Assembly: GCF_000006445.2 (NCBI RefSeq)
Contig: NC_006049.2
Span: forward strand, 1,922,001 to 1,986,000
DNA: 64,000 nt
DNA from: Debaryomyces hansenii CBS767
Lineage: Eukaryota; Ascomycota; Pichiomycetes; Serinales; Debaryomycetaceae
Direction: 5' to 3'
Shown: positions 29,774 through 40,513 of the stretch, piece by piece
Numbering within the stretch: position 1 is the first letter of the stretch
Layout of the letters: the number at the start of each line of letters is the position of its first letter
The notes under the pieces: model-generated
What the model was told of the DNA's origin: nothing
What the model saw: only the letters and a program-made list of their open reading frames with translations
The model's database searches: none
Made by a program: the position numbers and the translations under genes

Positions 29774-31771
29774 ATGTCAGGTATATTAAAATGGATGGTT
29801 CCATTGACCATCCTTAGTTATATAATCTATGTTGTCAATTTTATCTGTCCGCAACAATCTTCATCAATCTTTGTTAATAATTTGACTTGCGAGAGCTATG
29901 CGTATATTAAACCTTCTATTGATCCATTTACCACCATAGTGACTACTAAACTGAGAGAAATTAGTTCGTCACTTCATATTGATCACGTTGTATCCCAAAT
30001 GAGCCATAAAGCAGGTGAATTGAGTACGACTTTAGAACCATGGTCTACTCAAATAACAGAAAAATCACATGAATTGGTACGCAAATTAAGCGTAGGTGTT
30101 GCTCCAATAATTTCATTAGTGGAGTCGGCCATATTTGAAATAAAAATTAGAATCGCCCCAAAGTTAATTATATGGATTGATAAGATCAAGATTTGCACTC
30201 ATGTTCGTTTTATAAGGTCTTGGGAATTCGTGAAATTCAAGGCCGATTTGGTGTGGATTAAATTGAGTTTTAAAGCGAATGATATTTTTTCAAACCAAAT
30301 TAAACCATTTATGAAGATCTACTTGATCAGAATTAAAAACAGCTCTTCGTATTTAATCTTGAAGCATTATTTTCATGAATACAAATTGGATGTGGTGGTT
30401 AATTCTATTTCTCGCAGTTATAAGAGTTTAATGGATGTTAATAGTTTTCAGGAAAAGAGTGACTTTTTGAAAAAGGAGTTCAAAAATTTGATGCATATGA
30501 AAACACCTAGTGTACCTCAAGGAAATGATGAAGAGGTAGCGGAAGTTGTTAAGGATATTCTCGAGGAGATAACTAGCCCAATTATTCTGTCCACCGTAAA
30601 TTCTAACTCTGTTCTGATAGATCCTACTATCTCCTCCTCGCCTGCTGATTCTTCACTTGAAGACTCTGATAGTGACAGCGATGAACCAATTACTATTCTG
30701 CTAACCTCGACTAGATATGTTACATTAGAAACTCAAACTAACGAACCAAGTCTTGTTGACAATTCGATTAGTCGTAAAATTGAAGAGGAAATGAATTACT
30801 GGGAAAATAAAGTGAATAAGACATTGAATTCAGCTTTAAGGAATTTGTCTAAAGATATGTCGATAGTGGTAAATTCCAGCATTGATATGATTAAACCGAA
30901 ATTATCAGAGAGGTTTACTCAAATACAGCAAACTAATTATAAGCATTATCAAGGGTTAAATATAATGATTAATGCGATTGATAAGGATTCTGCTCAAATT
31001 CAAGAAGAGAATAGAATAATCGAGAGCTCCGATGATTCGAGCCGCCAATATGTTTCAAGACAAGACATGAGAGATAAAATAAGTGAGTCATTAACATACT
31101 GCGAGTCAGAAATAAAAGAAATTAAGGAATATATGACGAAGAATCACCATGATGTCTTACGAGAATATTTTAAGGAGATCCAGGATACTATCGATGTGTT
31201 GGAGTCCTTTGCTGAATTGACAATTCAGGAATTTTCTAATAGGTTACATGCCTTAATCACCATGTTAGAAGATGAGCAAGAATTTGATGAAGCAATCACT
31301 TGGAAGTCCTGGAAGAGATTCCATAAGATAAAACAAGATATTTTTAATGCCAGAGATTTACTTTTCAATCAAGCTAATGACTACCAGGATGATTTTACTA
31401 TAGACGTTGTCCCAGCTGGCTTAGAAAAATGGAGCATGTATATGAAAAACGTATATTTTCATGCCAACTTCTTGACTAATGATAATGAAGAATATTTAAA
31501 ATTAGTTAGAGCTAAAGCTAATGTGGCATTTCAATTAAGAGAAGGTTTAATAGACAAGTTGGAAGAAGCTATAAAATCAGGATCACAAGATTCTCATCAG
31601 TCGTCAACTATTGAAGAATCAACTACACAAACTACCGAGGATGAACAAGCAGCTACCTTTAGTAGCCCAGAGAATCCACTTGAAGATGATGAGTCTGAAG
31701 GATCCCGTCTGGATTATGAGTCTGGTCAAGATAGTGATGGAACTGATCTTGAATCTGATGATCAAGATTGA
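29774..31771 (+). CDS. She10/Osw7-like protein with N-terminal signal anchor
   Basis: 665 aa. A hydrophobic signal anchor spans about residues 8-25, followed by ICPQQ and LTCESYAYIKP. The body is helical and rich in charged residues, with an acidic spacer near 285-305. The C-terminal third carries the strongest family-like blocks: MNYWENKVNKTLNSALRNL, ITWKSWKRFHKIKQDIFNAR and LVRAKANVAFQLREGL. These fit my memory of the fungal She10 family (S. cerevisiae SHE10 and OSW7, linked to spore wall formation), but I could not align it. The last 60 residues are Ser/Asp/Glu-rich. The neighbouring convergent gene may be a short relative. Confidence 0.55.
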   Translation: MSGILKWMVPLTILSYIIYVVNFICPQQSSSIFVNNLTCESYAYIKPSIDPFTTIVTTKLREISSSLHIDHVVSQMSHKAGELSTTLEPWSTQITEKSHELVRKLSVGVAPIISLVESAIFEIKIRIAPKLIIWIDKIKICTHVRFIRSWEFVKFKADLVWIKLSFKANDIFSNQIKPFMKIYLIRIKNSSSYLILKHYFHEYKLDVVVNSISRSYKSLMDVNSFQEKSDFLKKEFKNLMHMKTPSVPQGNDEEVAEVVKDILEEITSPIILSTVNSNSVLIDPTISSSPADSSLEDSDSDSDEPITILLTSTRYVTLETQTNEPSLVDNSISRKIEEEMNYWENKVNKTLNSALRNLSKDMSIVVNSSIDMIKPKLSERFTQIQQTNYKHYQGLNIMINAIDKDSAQIQEENRIIESSDDSSRQYVSRQDMRDKISESLTYCESEIKEIKEYMTKNHHDVLREYFKEIQDTIDVLESFAELTIQEFSNRLHALITMLEDEQEFDEAITWKSWKRFHKIKQDIFNARDLLFNQANDYQDDFTIDVVPAGLEKWSMYMKNVYFHANFLTNDNEEYLKLVRAKANVAFQLREGLIDKLEEAIKSGSQDSHQSSTIEESTTQTTEDEQAATFSSPENPLEDDESEGSRLDYESGQDSDGTDLESDDQD

Positions 31772-32154
31772 TTAGGTATAATATATATATAAGATTATTA
31801 CGTGTTTGTAATCTTGTAATGCATTTTTTTTTGTATCTCCGCTTAGTCTGTAATTAACTCAGAGATAAGTTTGACATCATGATAATATGAGCTTTAAGAC
31901 ACGAATATATCTCAATTGAGAACAACGGAAAAAGACCGCCTTCTATGTATGAGTTTTCGAATTCCAATATCATTTACCTCTCCTTTGTGAAACTACATAT
32001 AGATCGAAGTATACTTTCATTTATTTATCGTATAATTCAGTCAATTGCATTTACTCAATCAACGAAACTACGAAACTACAATTCAAACCACATTTAAGAG
32101 TATATTAGCATATATACATAGTTAAACAGTTAAGGTCACAAATATAAATAGATA
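31772..32154. other. Intergenic region between convergent genes
   Basis: 383 bp of AT-rich sequence between the She10-like gene and the small membrane protein gene facing it. Nothing recognisable besides A/T runs. Confidence 0.4.
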
Positions 32155-32598
32155 TTAAGCCAATTTTGGAGCAATTTGGCTAGAATAAAATGCTTGGACT
32201 CTAGCCCATTGCTGGGCAAAATGTTGATAAACGTGATATTCAACAACTTCGAAAAATTCAAAGAGTTTAATCACTAATGGGTGGATATAGCTATAGTAAG
32301 AAGTTCTTACAACTTCTAATTTATCATCAACAGAATATTGCTTAAACAAGCTATGGGAACGAACATGTTGACCGAAATAATTACCGGCAGTTTCAAAGTA
32401 TGGATTGACGAAATGAACACCCTTGTTCAATCCATCACACAATGTATTGTGATGGTGGGATAATGGATGGAATACTGTCTCAATTCCGTGTTCTAATGGA
32501 GATTCGTCCAACTTATTGCATTTATAGGTTAATAAGTATACGGCATAAATAACCAAGAAACTCGAGATGTAACATTTAAGACGACCAGCAAATGACAT
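32155..32598 (-). CDS. Small protein with N-terminal membrane segment, possibly She10-related
   Basis: 147 aa. One hydrophobic segment (about residues 9-25) acts as signal anchor; the rest is helical and aromatic, rich in His and Tyr, with a single further Cys in NTLCDGLNKG. After that Cys comes a HFVNPYFE segment that resembles the LTCESYAYIKPSIDPF segment after the anchor of the She10-like neighbour. I do not recognise a named family. ATG 32598 is the only sensible start. It is convergent with the She10-like gene and divergent from the next gene (280 bp). Confidence 0.7.
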   Translation of the reverse strand: MSFAGRLKCYISSFLVIYAVYLLTYKCNKLDESPLEHGIETVFHPLSHHHNTLCDGLNKGVHFVNPYFETAGNYFGQHVRSHSLFKQYSVDDKLEVVRTSYYSYIHPLVIKLFEFFEVVEYHVYQHFAQQWARVQAFYSSQIAPKLA

Positions 32599-32878
32599 TG
32601 TATTGATTTTTTTATTGATGGATTATAAACTATATGTTTTAAAACTATCTTAGTAAAAGAATTTTAAATAATTTACGTAGCAATCGTCGAAGATTGACGT
32701 TAAATCTGATGGTTGGATTTTGGAAAAAATCGTTAATTCTTCATGTGCGTAATACATGTTATTAAATTACCAGATTAGGAAATATCATTCAGCTATTGCA
32801 ACATCTCAAAGAAGTACCAGATTTATATGAAAGGATTAAACTAATATTAATCGTTTCTTATGAGCCCATAAGATCGGA

Positions 32879-33886
32879 ATGGTAGAAATAGGTAAGGAGA
32901 ATTGTTATACTCCTAGAACAATAAATAAAAGAAAATCTTATTCAATATTGAGTCCTGTGAATCAGAAAACAATCGATATCACAACAAACAAGAATGAAAG
33001 AATCATTAGTGAATCAACGGGGCTAGTGAAGTTTTCTCTTTCTCCTAATAAGAAAGAAGATGAAAGGAAAGATCATAATACCACACCAACCAAGCTAAAA
33101 GGTAAAACAGGATTACCTGTGTATGTGCCAATAAACGAATCAGTCATTGAACAAGATGAATCGTCGCAAGAAGAATTAATGATCCAATTTGCTTCCAAGC
33201 AGAGAAAGCTAATTGAGTTGGAAAGACAAGTTGAGGCTACAAAATTTGAATTGGCTGAAATAGCATCTAAACTTGAGAAAGATATTGAACAGCCAAAAAA
33301 AGATACAAATATGAGTAACTTCAACAATTTTAACAACTTGAATAATTTGAAGAAAAAGGCGTCCAACATTTTCCAGATTAACCAAGGGATATCAAATAGT
33401 AAGATAGATCGTACAGTAAATAACTCCAAATCCCCAAACGCACTTCCACCTATTAACTCGGTCAAATCCATAAATAATTTCAGTAATTACTTAACCAGGG
33501 TGCAAGGCCAAATAAGTCATACTCAATTAAATGCACCGGTGCTAAAAAACTTCGTTAAAGATGTAAGGAATAAAATTGAAATTAACGACAATGAGAAGCT
33601 CAAAACATTTTTGGCTACGCAACAAAATGAGTTTGATGAGTTTACTACTAAAACTTCTAAGTTTGTAAACGGGTTATTTAACAATATATCTTCCAAAGCG
33701 GATGCAGAAAAAGAAGATATGGCAAACAGTTCGTTTAATTTCGAGGCAATGGAAGATTTTAATAATAAAAGTATCTTAGATGCTAATGTTTCACTAAGTG
33801 AAGAAGAAAATATTACGTTCGAAGATGACATAGTAGATATAGACGATTACAATAGCAGCTTCGAAGAAGAAGCAACAAATAAATAG
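32879..33886 (+). CDS. Coiled-coil protein with CDK-type sites (distantly Tda11-like)
   Basis: 335 aa, Asn/Ser/Lys-rich. The N terminus has a KEN tripeptide (residues 6-8) and many proline-directed sites: YTPR, LSPVN, SLSPNKK (SPxK), TTPTKLK (TPxK). A coiled coil at about 100-140 (ASKQRKLIELERQVEATKF) is followed by Asn-rich linker and a helical region (LKNFVKDVRNKIEIND). The C terminus is acidic. The order TPTKL, then a heptad with KxxELxxxxxQVE, recalls S. cerevisiae Tda11 (YHR159W), but the match is loose. A cell-cycle-phosphorylated protein is a reasonable inference; no function is claimed. Confidence 0.65.
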   Translation: MVEIGKENCYTPRTINKRKSYSILSPVNQKTIDITTNKNERIISESTGLVKFSLSPNKKEDERKDHNTTPTKLKGKTGLPVYVPINESVIEQDESSQEELMIQFASKQRKLIELERQVEATKFELAEIASKLEKDIEQPKKDTNMSNFNNFNNLNNLKKKASNIFQINQGISNSKIDRTVNNSKSPNALPPINSVKSINNFSNYLTRVQGQISHTQLNAPVLKNFVKDVRNKIEINDNEKLKTFLATQQNEFDEFTTKTSKFVNGLFNNISSKADAEKEDMANSSFNFEAMEDFNNKSILDANVSLSEEENITFEDDIVDIDDYNSSFEEEATNK

Positions 33887-33951
33887 ATCATATGACAATA
33901 TAAATTATTCTATTCACAAACTACGAAAATCCAAAAAGAATCTAAATAATA

Positions 33952-35844
33952 CTAATTATCTTCATCTAACCAACCTTTAGCTCTATCGATTGCTTTCTCC
34001 CACCTCTTCCAATACTTTCTTCTATCGGAATCAGGCAATTTCGCTTTGAAATTATTCTTCTCATCATCCGTTCCATTAATCTTTTCATAAATATCATCGA
34101 AATCTTTCCAAACTCTTTCTTCTTCATCTTTGAATGATAAGCCGGCTGCAATCGCTGCACCCAATGCTGTACATTCAGATATATTTGCCCTTTTGACAGT
34201 TACACATGGTCCTAAAATGTCCGCTTGAATTTGCAACACCTCATCAGCCTTTGACATACCACCATCAACAGATAATGCAGATAATGGCTTTTTCTCATTT
34301 TGCCTATTTAACGCTTCTTCCAAAAAATCTTCACTTGCGCCCGCATCATTAGCCATGGCTCTCAAGATAGCCCTAACTTGATAACAGACACCTTCTAATG
34401 CAGCTCTTGCTATATGAGATGAAGAGGTATATTGTGTCATACCAAAAATTGTACCTCTAGCGCCACCATCCCAGTATGGAGCATATAAACCTGAGAAAGC
34501 TGGGATAAATACAACTCCACCTGCATTATCAACTTGGGAGGCCAAAGGTCCAACATCTCTCGCGTGTTCTATCAACTTCAAATTATCTCTTAACCATTGA
34601 ATAATTGAACCTGCAACAGCAATTGAACCTTCTAATGCATAATGTGGATTGGCGTCCTCGTCCTTTAAGTTAGGGAACCAAAAGCCTATCGTTGTTACTG
34701 TGCCATGTTCAGAGATTAACTTACGATTACCGGTATTATACAACAAGAAACAACCAGTACCATAAGTACATTTAGCAGAACCAGGCTTAAATGCTAATTG
34801 GCCAACTAATGAAGCTGACTGGTCACCAAGACACCCACAAATGGGAATGCCGGTAATAGTTTTCAATATTTCGTATGCTTCTGGAGTGATCTTATTGTGG
34901 AAACCTAAGTTAGATAAATTTGGAGCCGCAAATGATCCGTAGAATTCCGAACTAGATACAATCTTTGGTAACGCTACCCTCGTAGGATCAATACCCCAAA
35001 AATCTAATAAATCATCGTCATAATCTCTTGTTTCTAAGTCCATAAAATAAGTTCTAGATGCATTGGTAACGTCGGATACAAAGGATCTTTCCTTGGTTAA
35101 GTGATAAATCAACCACGTATCAACCGTACCAAACATTAAGTTACCATCACCCTTCTCGTATTCCTCCTTTATGGTATCGTCATTATCTATTAACCAACGC
35201 AATTTGGCGGCAGAAAAATAGGTGGATAATGGCAACCCGGTCTTTTGCTTTAATTCTTCTTTTCTTTCATCGTCAATTGTCCTTTCCAAGTGCTGCACAA
35301 TTTCTGCAGTTCTTGTATCAGTCCATGTGATACCATTACTCAAAGGCTTACCGGTTTTACGAGACCACACAATCGTTGTTTCTCTCATGTTAGCAATACC
35401 AATAGCCTTGACCTTATACTTGATTTTCAACTCCGGATTCTGATTGATTTTTCTCAACGTAATCAAACAAGCTATCAAACACTGAACAGCATTCGCCAAA
35501 ATATGAACTGGCATACACTCAACCCATCCGGGCTGTGGAAATCTCAACGTAGGACCAACACTTGCAGAATTATTTTCGATTTCGACATCGTCTGTTATAG
35601 AAATGGCAATACCTTCAGCAGTGAAAATAGGCGCATTGTGTCTCATAAGCGACGATCTTCTTCTAAACTGTTCCTTATTCTCCGACTCCGCTGGAGCTTC
35701 CGATGCCGTGGTGGAGTATTCGATTTGATGTTTGGCTACTTCAACACCTCCTTGATTAAACAAAATAGCTCTTGCTGAAGTTGTACCAATATCAATCGTA
35801 GCAACAACTGGCTGCGATGGAGCATTACTTTGACGACGTGGCAT
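33952..35844 (-). CDS. GUT1: Glycerol kinase Gut1
   Basis: 630-aa FGGY-family kinase converting glycerol and ATP to glycerol-3-phosphate, the first step of glycerol use before Gut2. Motifs: phosphate-1 DIGTTSARAILF (about residues 18-29), GITWTDTRT, CTYGTGCFLLYNTG (adenosine side), FSGLYAPYWDGGARGTI, and ALEGVCYQVRAI with the C-terminal SVDGGMSKAD. An insertion of about 40 residues after the first strand pair (SENKEQFRRRSSLMRHNAP, about 50-75) and a C-terminal helix are typical of fungal enzymes. S. cerevisiae Gut1 has 709 aa. In S. cerevisiae GUT1 neighbours GOS1, which is about 16 kb away here. Confidence 0.96.
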   Translation of the reverse strand: MPRRQSNAPSQPVVATIDIGTTSARAILFNQGGVEVAKHQIEYSTTASEAPAESENKEQFRRRSSLMRHNAPIFTAEGIAISITDDVEIENNSASVGPTLRFPQPGWVECMPVHILANAVQCLIACLITLRKINQNPELKIKYKVKAIGIANMRETTIVWSRKTGKPLSNGITWTDTRTAEIVQHLERTIDDERKEELKQKTGLPLSTYFSAAKLRWLIDNDDTIKEEYEKGDGNLMFGTVDTWLIYHLTKERSFVSDVTNASRTYFMDLETRDYDDDLLDFWGIDPTRVALPKIVSSSEFYGSFAAPNLSNLGFHNKITPEAYEILKTITGIPICGCLGDQSASLVGQLAFKPGSAKCTYGTGCFLLYNTGNRKLISEHGTVTTIGFWFPNLKDEDANPHYALEGSIAVAGSIIQWLRDNLKLIEHARDVGPLASQVDNAGGVVFIPAFSGLYAPYWDGGARGTIFGMTQYTSSSHIARAALEGVCYQVRAILRAMANDAGASEDFLEEALNRQNEKKPLSALSVDGGMSKADEVLQIQADILGPCVTVKRANISECTALGAAIAAGLSFKDEEERVWKDFDDIYEKINGTDDEKNNFKAKLPDSDRRKYWKRWEKAIDRAKGWLDEDN

Positions 35845-37078
35845 GTTATTTTCTCGATATTGGGTATCTTTTAGTGAATATATTATGTTTTCTACAAATT
35901 GAACAACCTATATTCGAATTTTTCGAGGCGATCCGCAAGAATAGATATGGGGAAACTTTCCGTTCTTGATACCGAGATGAAATTTACTTTTTCTCAAATT
36001 AAGCGAACTTAACTTTATATTAGTCCTTCTAGATTTGGCTTATGTATAAAGAATATCGAAGCACTATACTGGAAATTATGATCTTAAATAATTTTTCACT
36101 TACTGTCGAAATTATTTCGACGTTGTTGCTATTGGCTATGAAAAAAGGCAAAAACTCTTCCGGTGTCCTGGTGGGGGCTATGTGCGGGTAATTTCTGATG
36201 CTTGAGAATGAAGTTGCAGCATAACAGTATGAGACCTGTGGTTCAATGGTGAGCTACATTAGCACCTAATTCCCAGAAATTTCAATGTGTTGGCATTATT
36301 TGGGGTGATTTATATTTTATGTTTGTAATGTGCATCGAGAGATGTTCTCTGAATAGAAGCGTCCTTCCGATAGTAAATTGGTGAGGGCAAGTGAACTTGC
36401 ACACTTTTGTGGATGCTTGCTTGCTTTTGACGTAATCTTGAACAAAATTCGATTCGCAGTAATAAATCTAACTGCTTGATCGATTGCCTCAGGAAAAATA
36501 CCGGAATTGCGTTTTGGGGAAAAGATCTGGAAGCAGCGGGCCGTCCATTGGTTATGTTATGGGGTTATTTGGTATAATGAACCACATTTTATGATGGAGA
36601 TAAGAATGGGACAACGCATAATTTCGAGGTTATACATGTCTTTTATAAGAAAATTTTATGGTTAGGAAATCTGATCATTTTTAGGCACGATTGTAAGGTG
36701 GATGAGACTTTGCATATTCAATTGACTTATGGGGGGAAACTTCGATTGAAAGGGGAACGGATTCCAGATGGGGAACTAATAGGAACAGCTGATTAATGGG
36801 TAGGCAGCAAAGTCTTTTTTCATACTATTTTAACGGACGCATTAGGTTATGACAAGGGTCATTATTAAAAAAACAGTCAAAAATATGTAAACCTGTAACT
36901 TGGAAACATGGAAACAAGTAAGAGATAATATTGACGCATGTATTGTGGAAGTTGGAATAGGAAACTGGGAAATATGCTACAGTGCGAGTAGCAGGGGAAA
37001 TTTTGGTAAACTAATTATTGATAGTACTGGAATATAAATAAGACTAAATGTATTAAATAAGGGAATCGGGTGTCGAAA
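35845..37078. promoter_or_regulatory. GUT1 upstream region
   Basis: 1,234 bp between the GUT1 start and the small precursor ORF. It is unusually G-rich on the plus strand for this window, with GTGGGGGCTATG near 36171 and ATGGGGGGAAAC near 36730 (CCCC on the GUT1 strand, as bound by Mig1/STRE-type zinc fingers) and ATTGG at 36548 (CCAAT). Such sites suit carbon-source control of GUT1, but this is inference. No other gene is seen. Confidence 0.4.
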
Positions 37079-37366
37079 ATGGATCAGTTCCTTTATTTGC
37101 AACACATTAAAAACATAATGCAATATTTGAAGATATTATTGCTGCTTTTGATTCTTGTCAACTTTGTTGAGCCTATGGTTCTTAAGAAACGCATGATTCG
37201 CACACCCAAACGTGAATATGTTCCAAGAAATGACAATACACGGATCAGATTCGGAAAGAGACAAGCTGACTGTAAGCCTAAGAGCTCATCCAAGACTGTT
37301 TCAACGACTTCTTCAGATTGGAGTGACCAATTCACCGAAAATCCGAGTTATGAAACAACTACATGA
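37079..37366 (+). CDS. Small secreted-type protein with dibasic (Kex2-like) sites
   Basis: 95 aa from ATG 37079, or 82 aa from an internal ATG at 37118 that gives a textbook signal peptide (MQYLKILLLLLILV). After the hydrophobic core there are basic cleavage-type sites KKR (36-38), PKR (43-45) and FGKR (58-61), then a Ser/Thr-rich tail with one Cys (65). This is the layout of a Kex2-processed precursor, but no repeat units or known pheromone sequence are present and there is no GPI signal. A TATAAATA element sits at about 37033. I do not recognise a family; it could also be a chance ORF. Confidence 0.45.
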   Translation: MDQFLYLQHIKNIMQYLKILLLLLILVNFVEPMVLKKRMIRTPKREYVPRNDNTRIRFGKRQADCKPKSSSKTVSTTSSDWSDQFTENPSYETTT

Positions 37367-37470
37367 TTTTGATACCTTTTGATGGTTCATCATTTAATAA
37401 GAATACCTATATAACTTTATAGTTGAAATTTCAAATAAATACTTTATGGTGGTAGCAACATGTGATTACT

Positions 37471-38919
<1,449 letters not shown>

Positions 38920-39256
38920 CTAAATCAAATTCTTTTACTTATACTATGTTAATTTGAATAACTGAATTAAGAGAAACTTATTTGATCAGTTAGAATGTTG
39001 GGCAAGAACTTGTATAAGTTTTATATAAGAATCTGCCTTGAAATTTGAAATTTTACAGCAGTACTAGAAAAATTCGCACCAAAAAAAGCTTCTTTTTTGT
39101 TTCTATAAATATGAATTAGGAAATATTGTGTTATCAGAACTATTCGATAGTCCATAATAGGATATATTCAGACACTTACATTTTAATACCAATATATGAA
39201 TTTATAGATTTATTAGATTATATAGGTCACCATTAGAGGGTATATATTTGAATAGA
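38920..39256. other. Intergenic region UAP1 to ECM33-family gene
   Basis: 337 bp: UAP1 promoter and the 3' end of the ECM33-family gene, both on the minus strand. AT-rich, nothing else recognisable. Confidence 0.4.
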
Positions 39257-40513
39257 CTAGACAAATAGAGCAAACACGGCACCTAAGGCAATAGTCAAAA
39301 TAAAGGTGCTGTTAACCAAAACATTAGCGGAGGATTTGCTTGAAGAAGAAGAAGAGGAGTCAGAGCTTGAGTCTGCACTTGATCCGGAATCGGTAGATTT
39401 AGAAGAAGAAGACGTAGAGGAAGATCCTTTCTTAGAGCTTGTTGACTTGTTCTTCTTCTTTGGAGCAGAACATTTAGGACTCTTACCGCCCTTAACAACC
39501 TTCTTAAGCTTCTTCTTGAATGAGGTACAGTCGAACTCATCAGACTTGGTGTCAAAAGTGAAAGTACCATCGACTTCCTTTAACTTAGGTAAAGTGAAGT
39601 TAGCGATATTTCCTGAGATATCAACTGCACCCTCAACAGTCTTTAATTTGGCGAAAGACTCTTCCATGTCTTCTAAATCTGTGTTGTTGTACATTCTGAA
39701 TTCACCACCAATGGAAGTTAATTTGTTCACAGAGAGTTCAGTCATGTCGTTGTTGGCGAAGATTTGCAAAGATCCACCAACTTCTTTCAAGCTCTTGAAT
39801 TCAATAGATTCAAAAGTGTTGTAAGCAAGGTTAAAGGTACCATTAACTTTAGTCAAGTTACCGGCAGAAAAATCAGCGACATCTTGAATAGTTAAGTTGG
39901 AAGCCCAAATTAATTCGTCTAATTTGACTTCACATTCATCACTGTTGAAACTTAAAACCAAACTGTCCTTAACGGTTTCTAATGTAGACAAATCGATGTA
40001 AGAAATGTTCTTGTTGTTGTCCACATCTAACGAGCCAACACTCTTGTAATTAGTTAAACCTTCTAATGAAGACAAGGCAGTGTCTGAGATCTTAAGGGAA
40101 CCAACTTCGGAAATACCCTTGTTCACGTTTAATATAGCAAATGATGGTAAAGAAATTAAAGATAATTCTTCGGCCTTGCTCAACGAAGTCAAATCAAGAG
40201 AATGTAACTGGGTATAAGCTTGAACAGTCAAAGACCCACTGATTTCACTCAACTGATTAAGGTTGATATCAGTAACAGAAGAAGAGTTGAACAACTTTAA
40301 ATCAGCTTTAATTTTTTCAACACTGCTGAAGTCAAGACTAGTAATTTCATCACCTGTGATTTCAATTTTACCATCTAAAGTTGGACAAGAGTTCAACTCG
40401 GAAACAGCACTAGCTGCGGTAATAGTAGTTGAAAATGAACAAGAGTCTTTGGCTTGAACACCAGACAAGCTGAGGCAAGTAGCCAAAGTAAATAATACTG
40501 TTTTGAATTGCAT
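39257..40513 (-). CDS. GPI-anchored cell-wall protein of the Ecm33 family
   Basis: 418 aa. Signal peptide at residues 1-21 (ending GVQA), then a receptor-L-type leucine-rich domain with repeats such as LDFSSVEKI, LDLTSLSKAEELSLISLP and LTSIGGEFRMYNNTDLEDM; several N-glycosylation sequons; a Lys-rich spacer (about 333-358); a Ser-rich stretch; and a C-terminal hydrophobic GPI-attachment signal (VLVNSTFILTIALGAVFALF) after SSAN, a probable omega region. This is the Ecm33/Sps2/Pst1 layout. CTG-clade species have several members (ECM33, ECM331), so no number is given. It supports wall integrity. A 1.8-kb gene-free region lies upstream. Confidence 0.9.
   Translation of the reverse strand: MQFKTVLFTLATCLSLSGVQAKDSCSFSTTITAASAVSELNSCPTLDGKIEITGDEITSLDFSSVEKIKADLKLFNSSSVTDINLNQLSEISGSLTVQAYTQLHSLDLTSLSKAEELSLISLPSFAILNVNKGISEVGSLKISDTALSSLEGLTNYKSVGSLDVDNNKNISYIDLSTLETVKDSLVLSFNSDECEVKLDELIWASNLTIQDVADFSAGNLTKVNGTFNLAYNTFESIEFKSLKEVGGSLQIFANNDMTELSVNKLTSIGGEFRMYNNTDLEDMEESFAKLKTVEGAVDISGNIANFTLPKLKEVDGTFTFDTKSDEFDCTSFKKKLKKVVKGGKSPKCSAPKKKNKSTSSKKGSSSTSSSSKSTDSGSSADSSSDSSSSSSSKSSANVLVNSTFILTIALGAVFALFV

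Noticed and set aside
37079..37366. Alpha-factor pheromone precursor
   Set aside because: It has a signal peptide and basic sites but no repeated mature-peptide units; reported only as an unassigned precursor candidate.
39306..39824. 172-codon ORF antisense to the ECM33-family gene
   Set aside because: It is the complement of a Ser/Lys-rich coding region, giving low-complexity Glu/Leu runs; shadow of the real gene.
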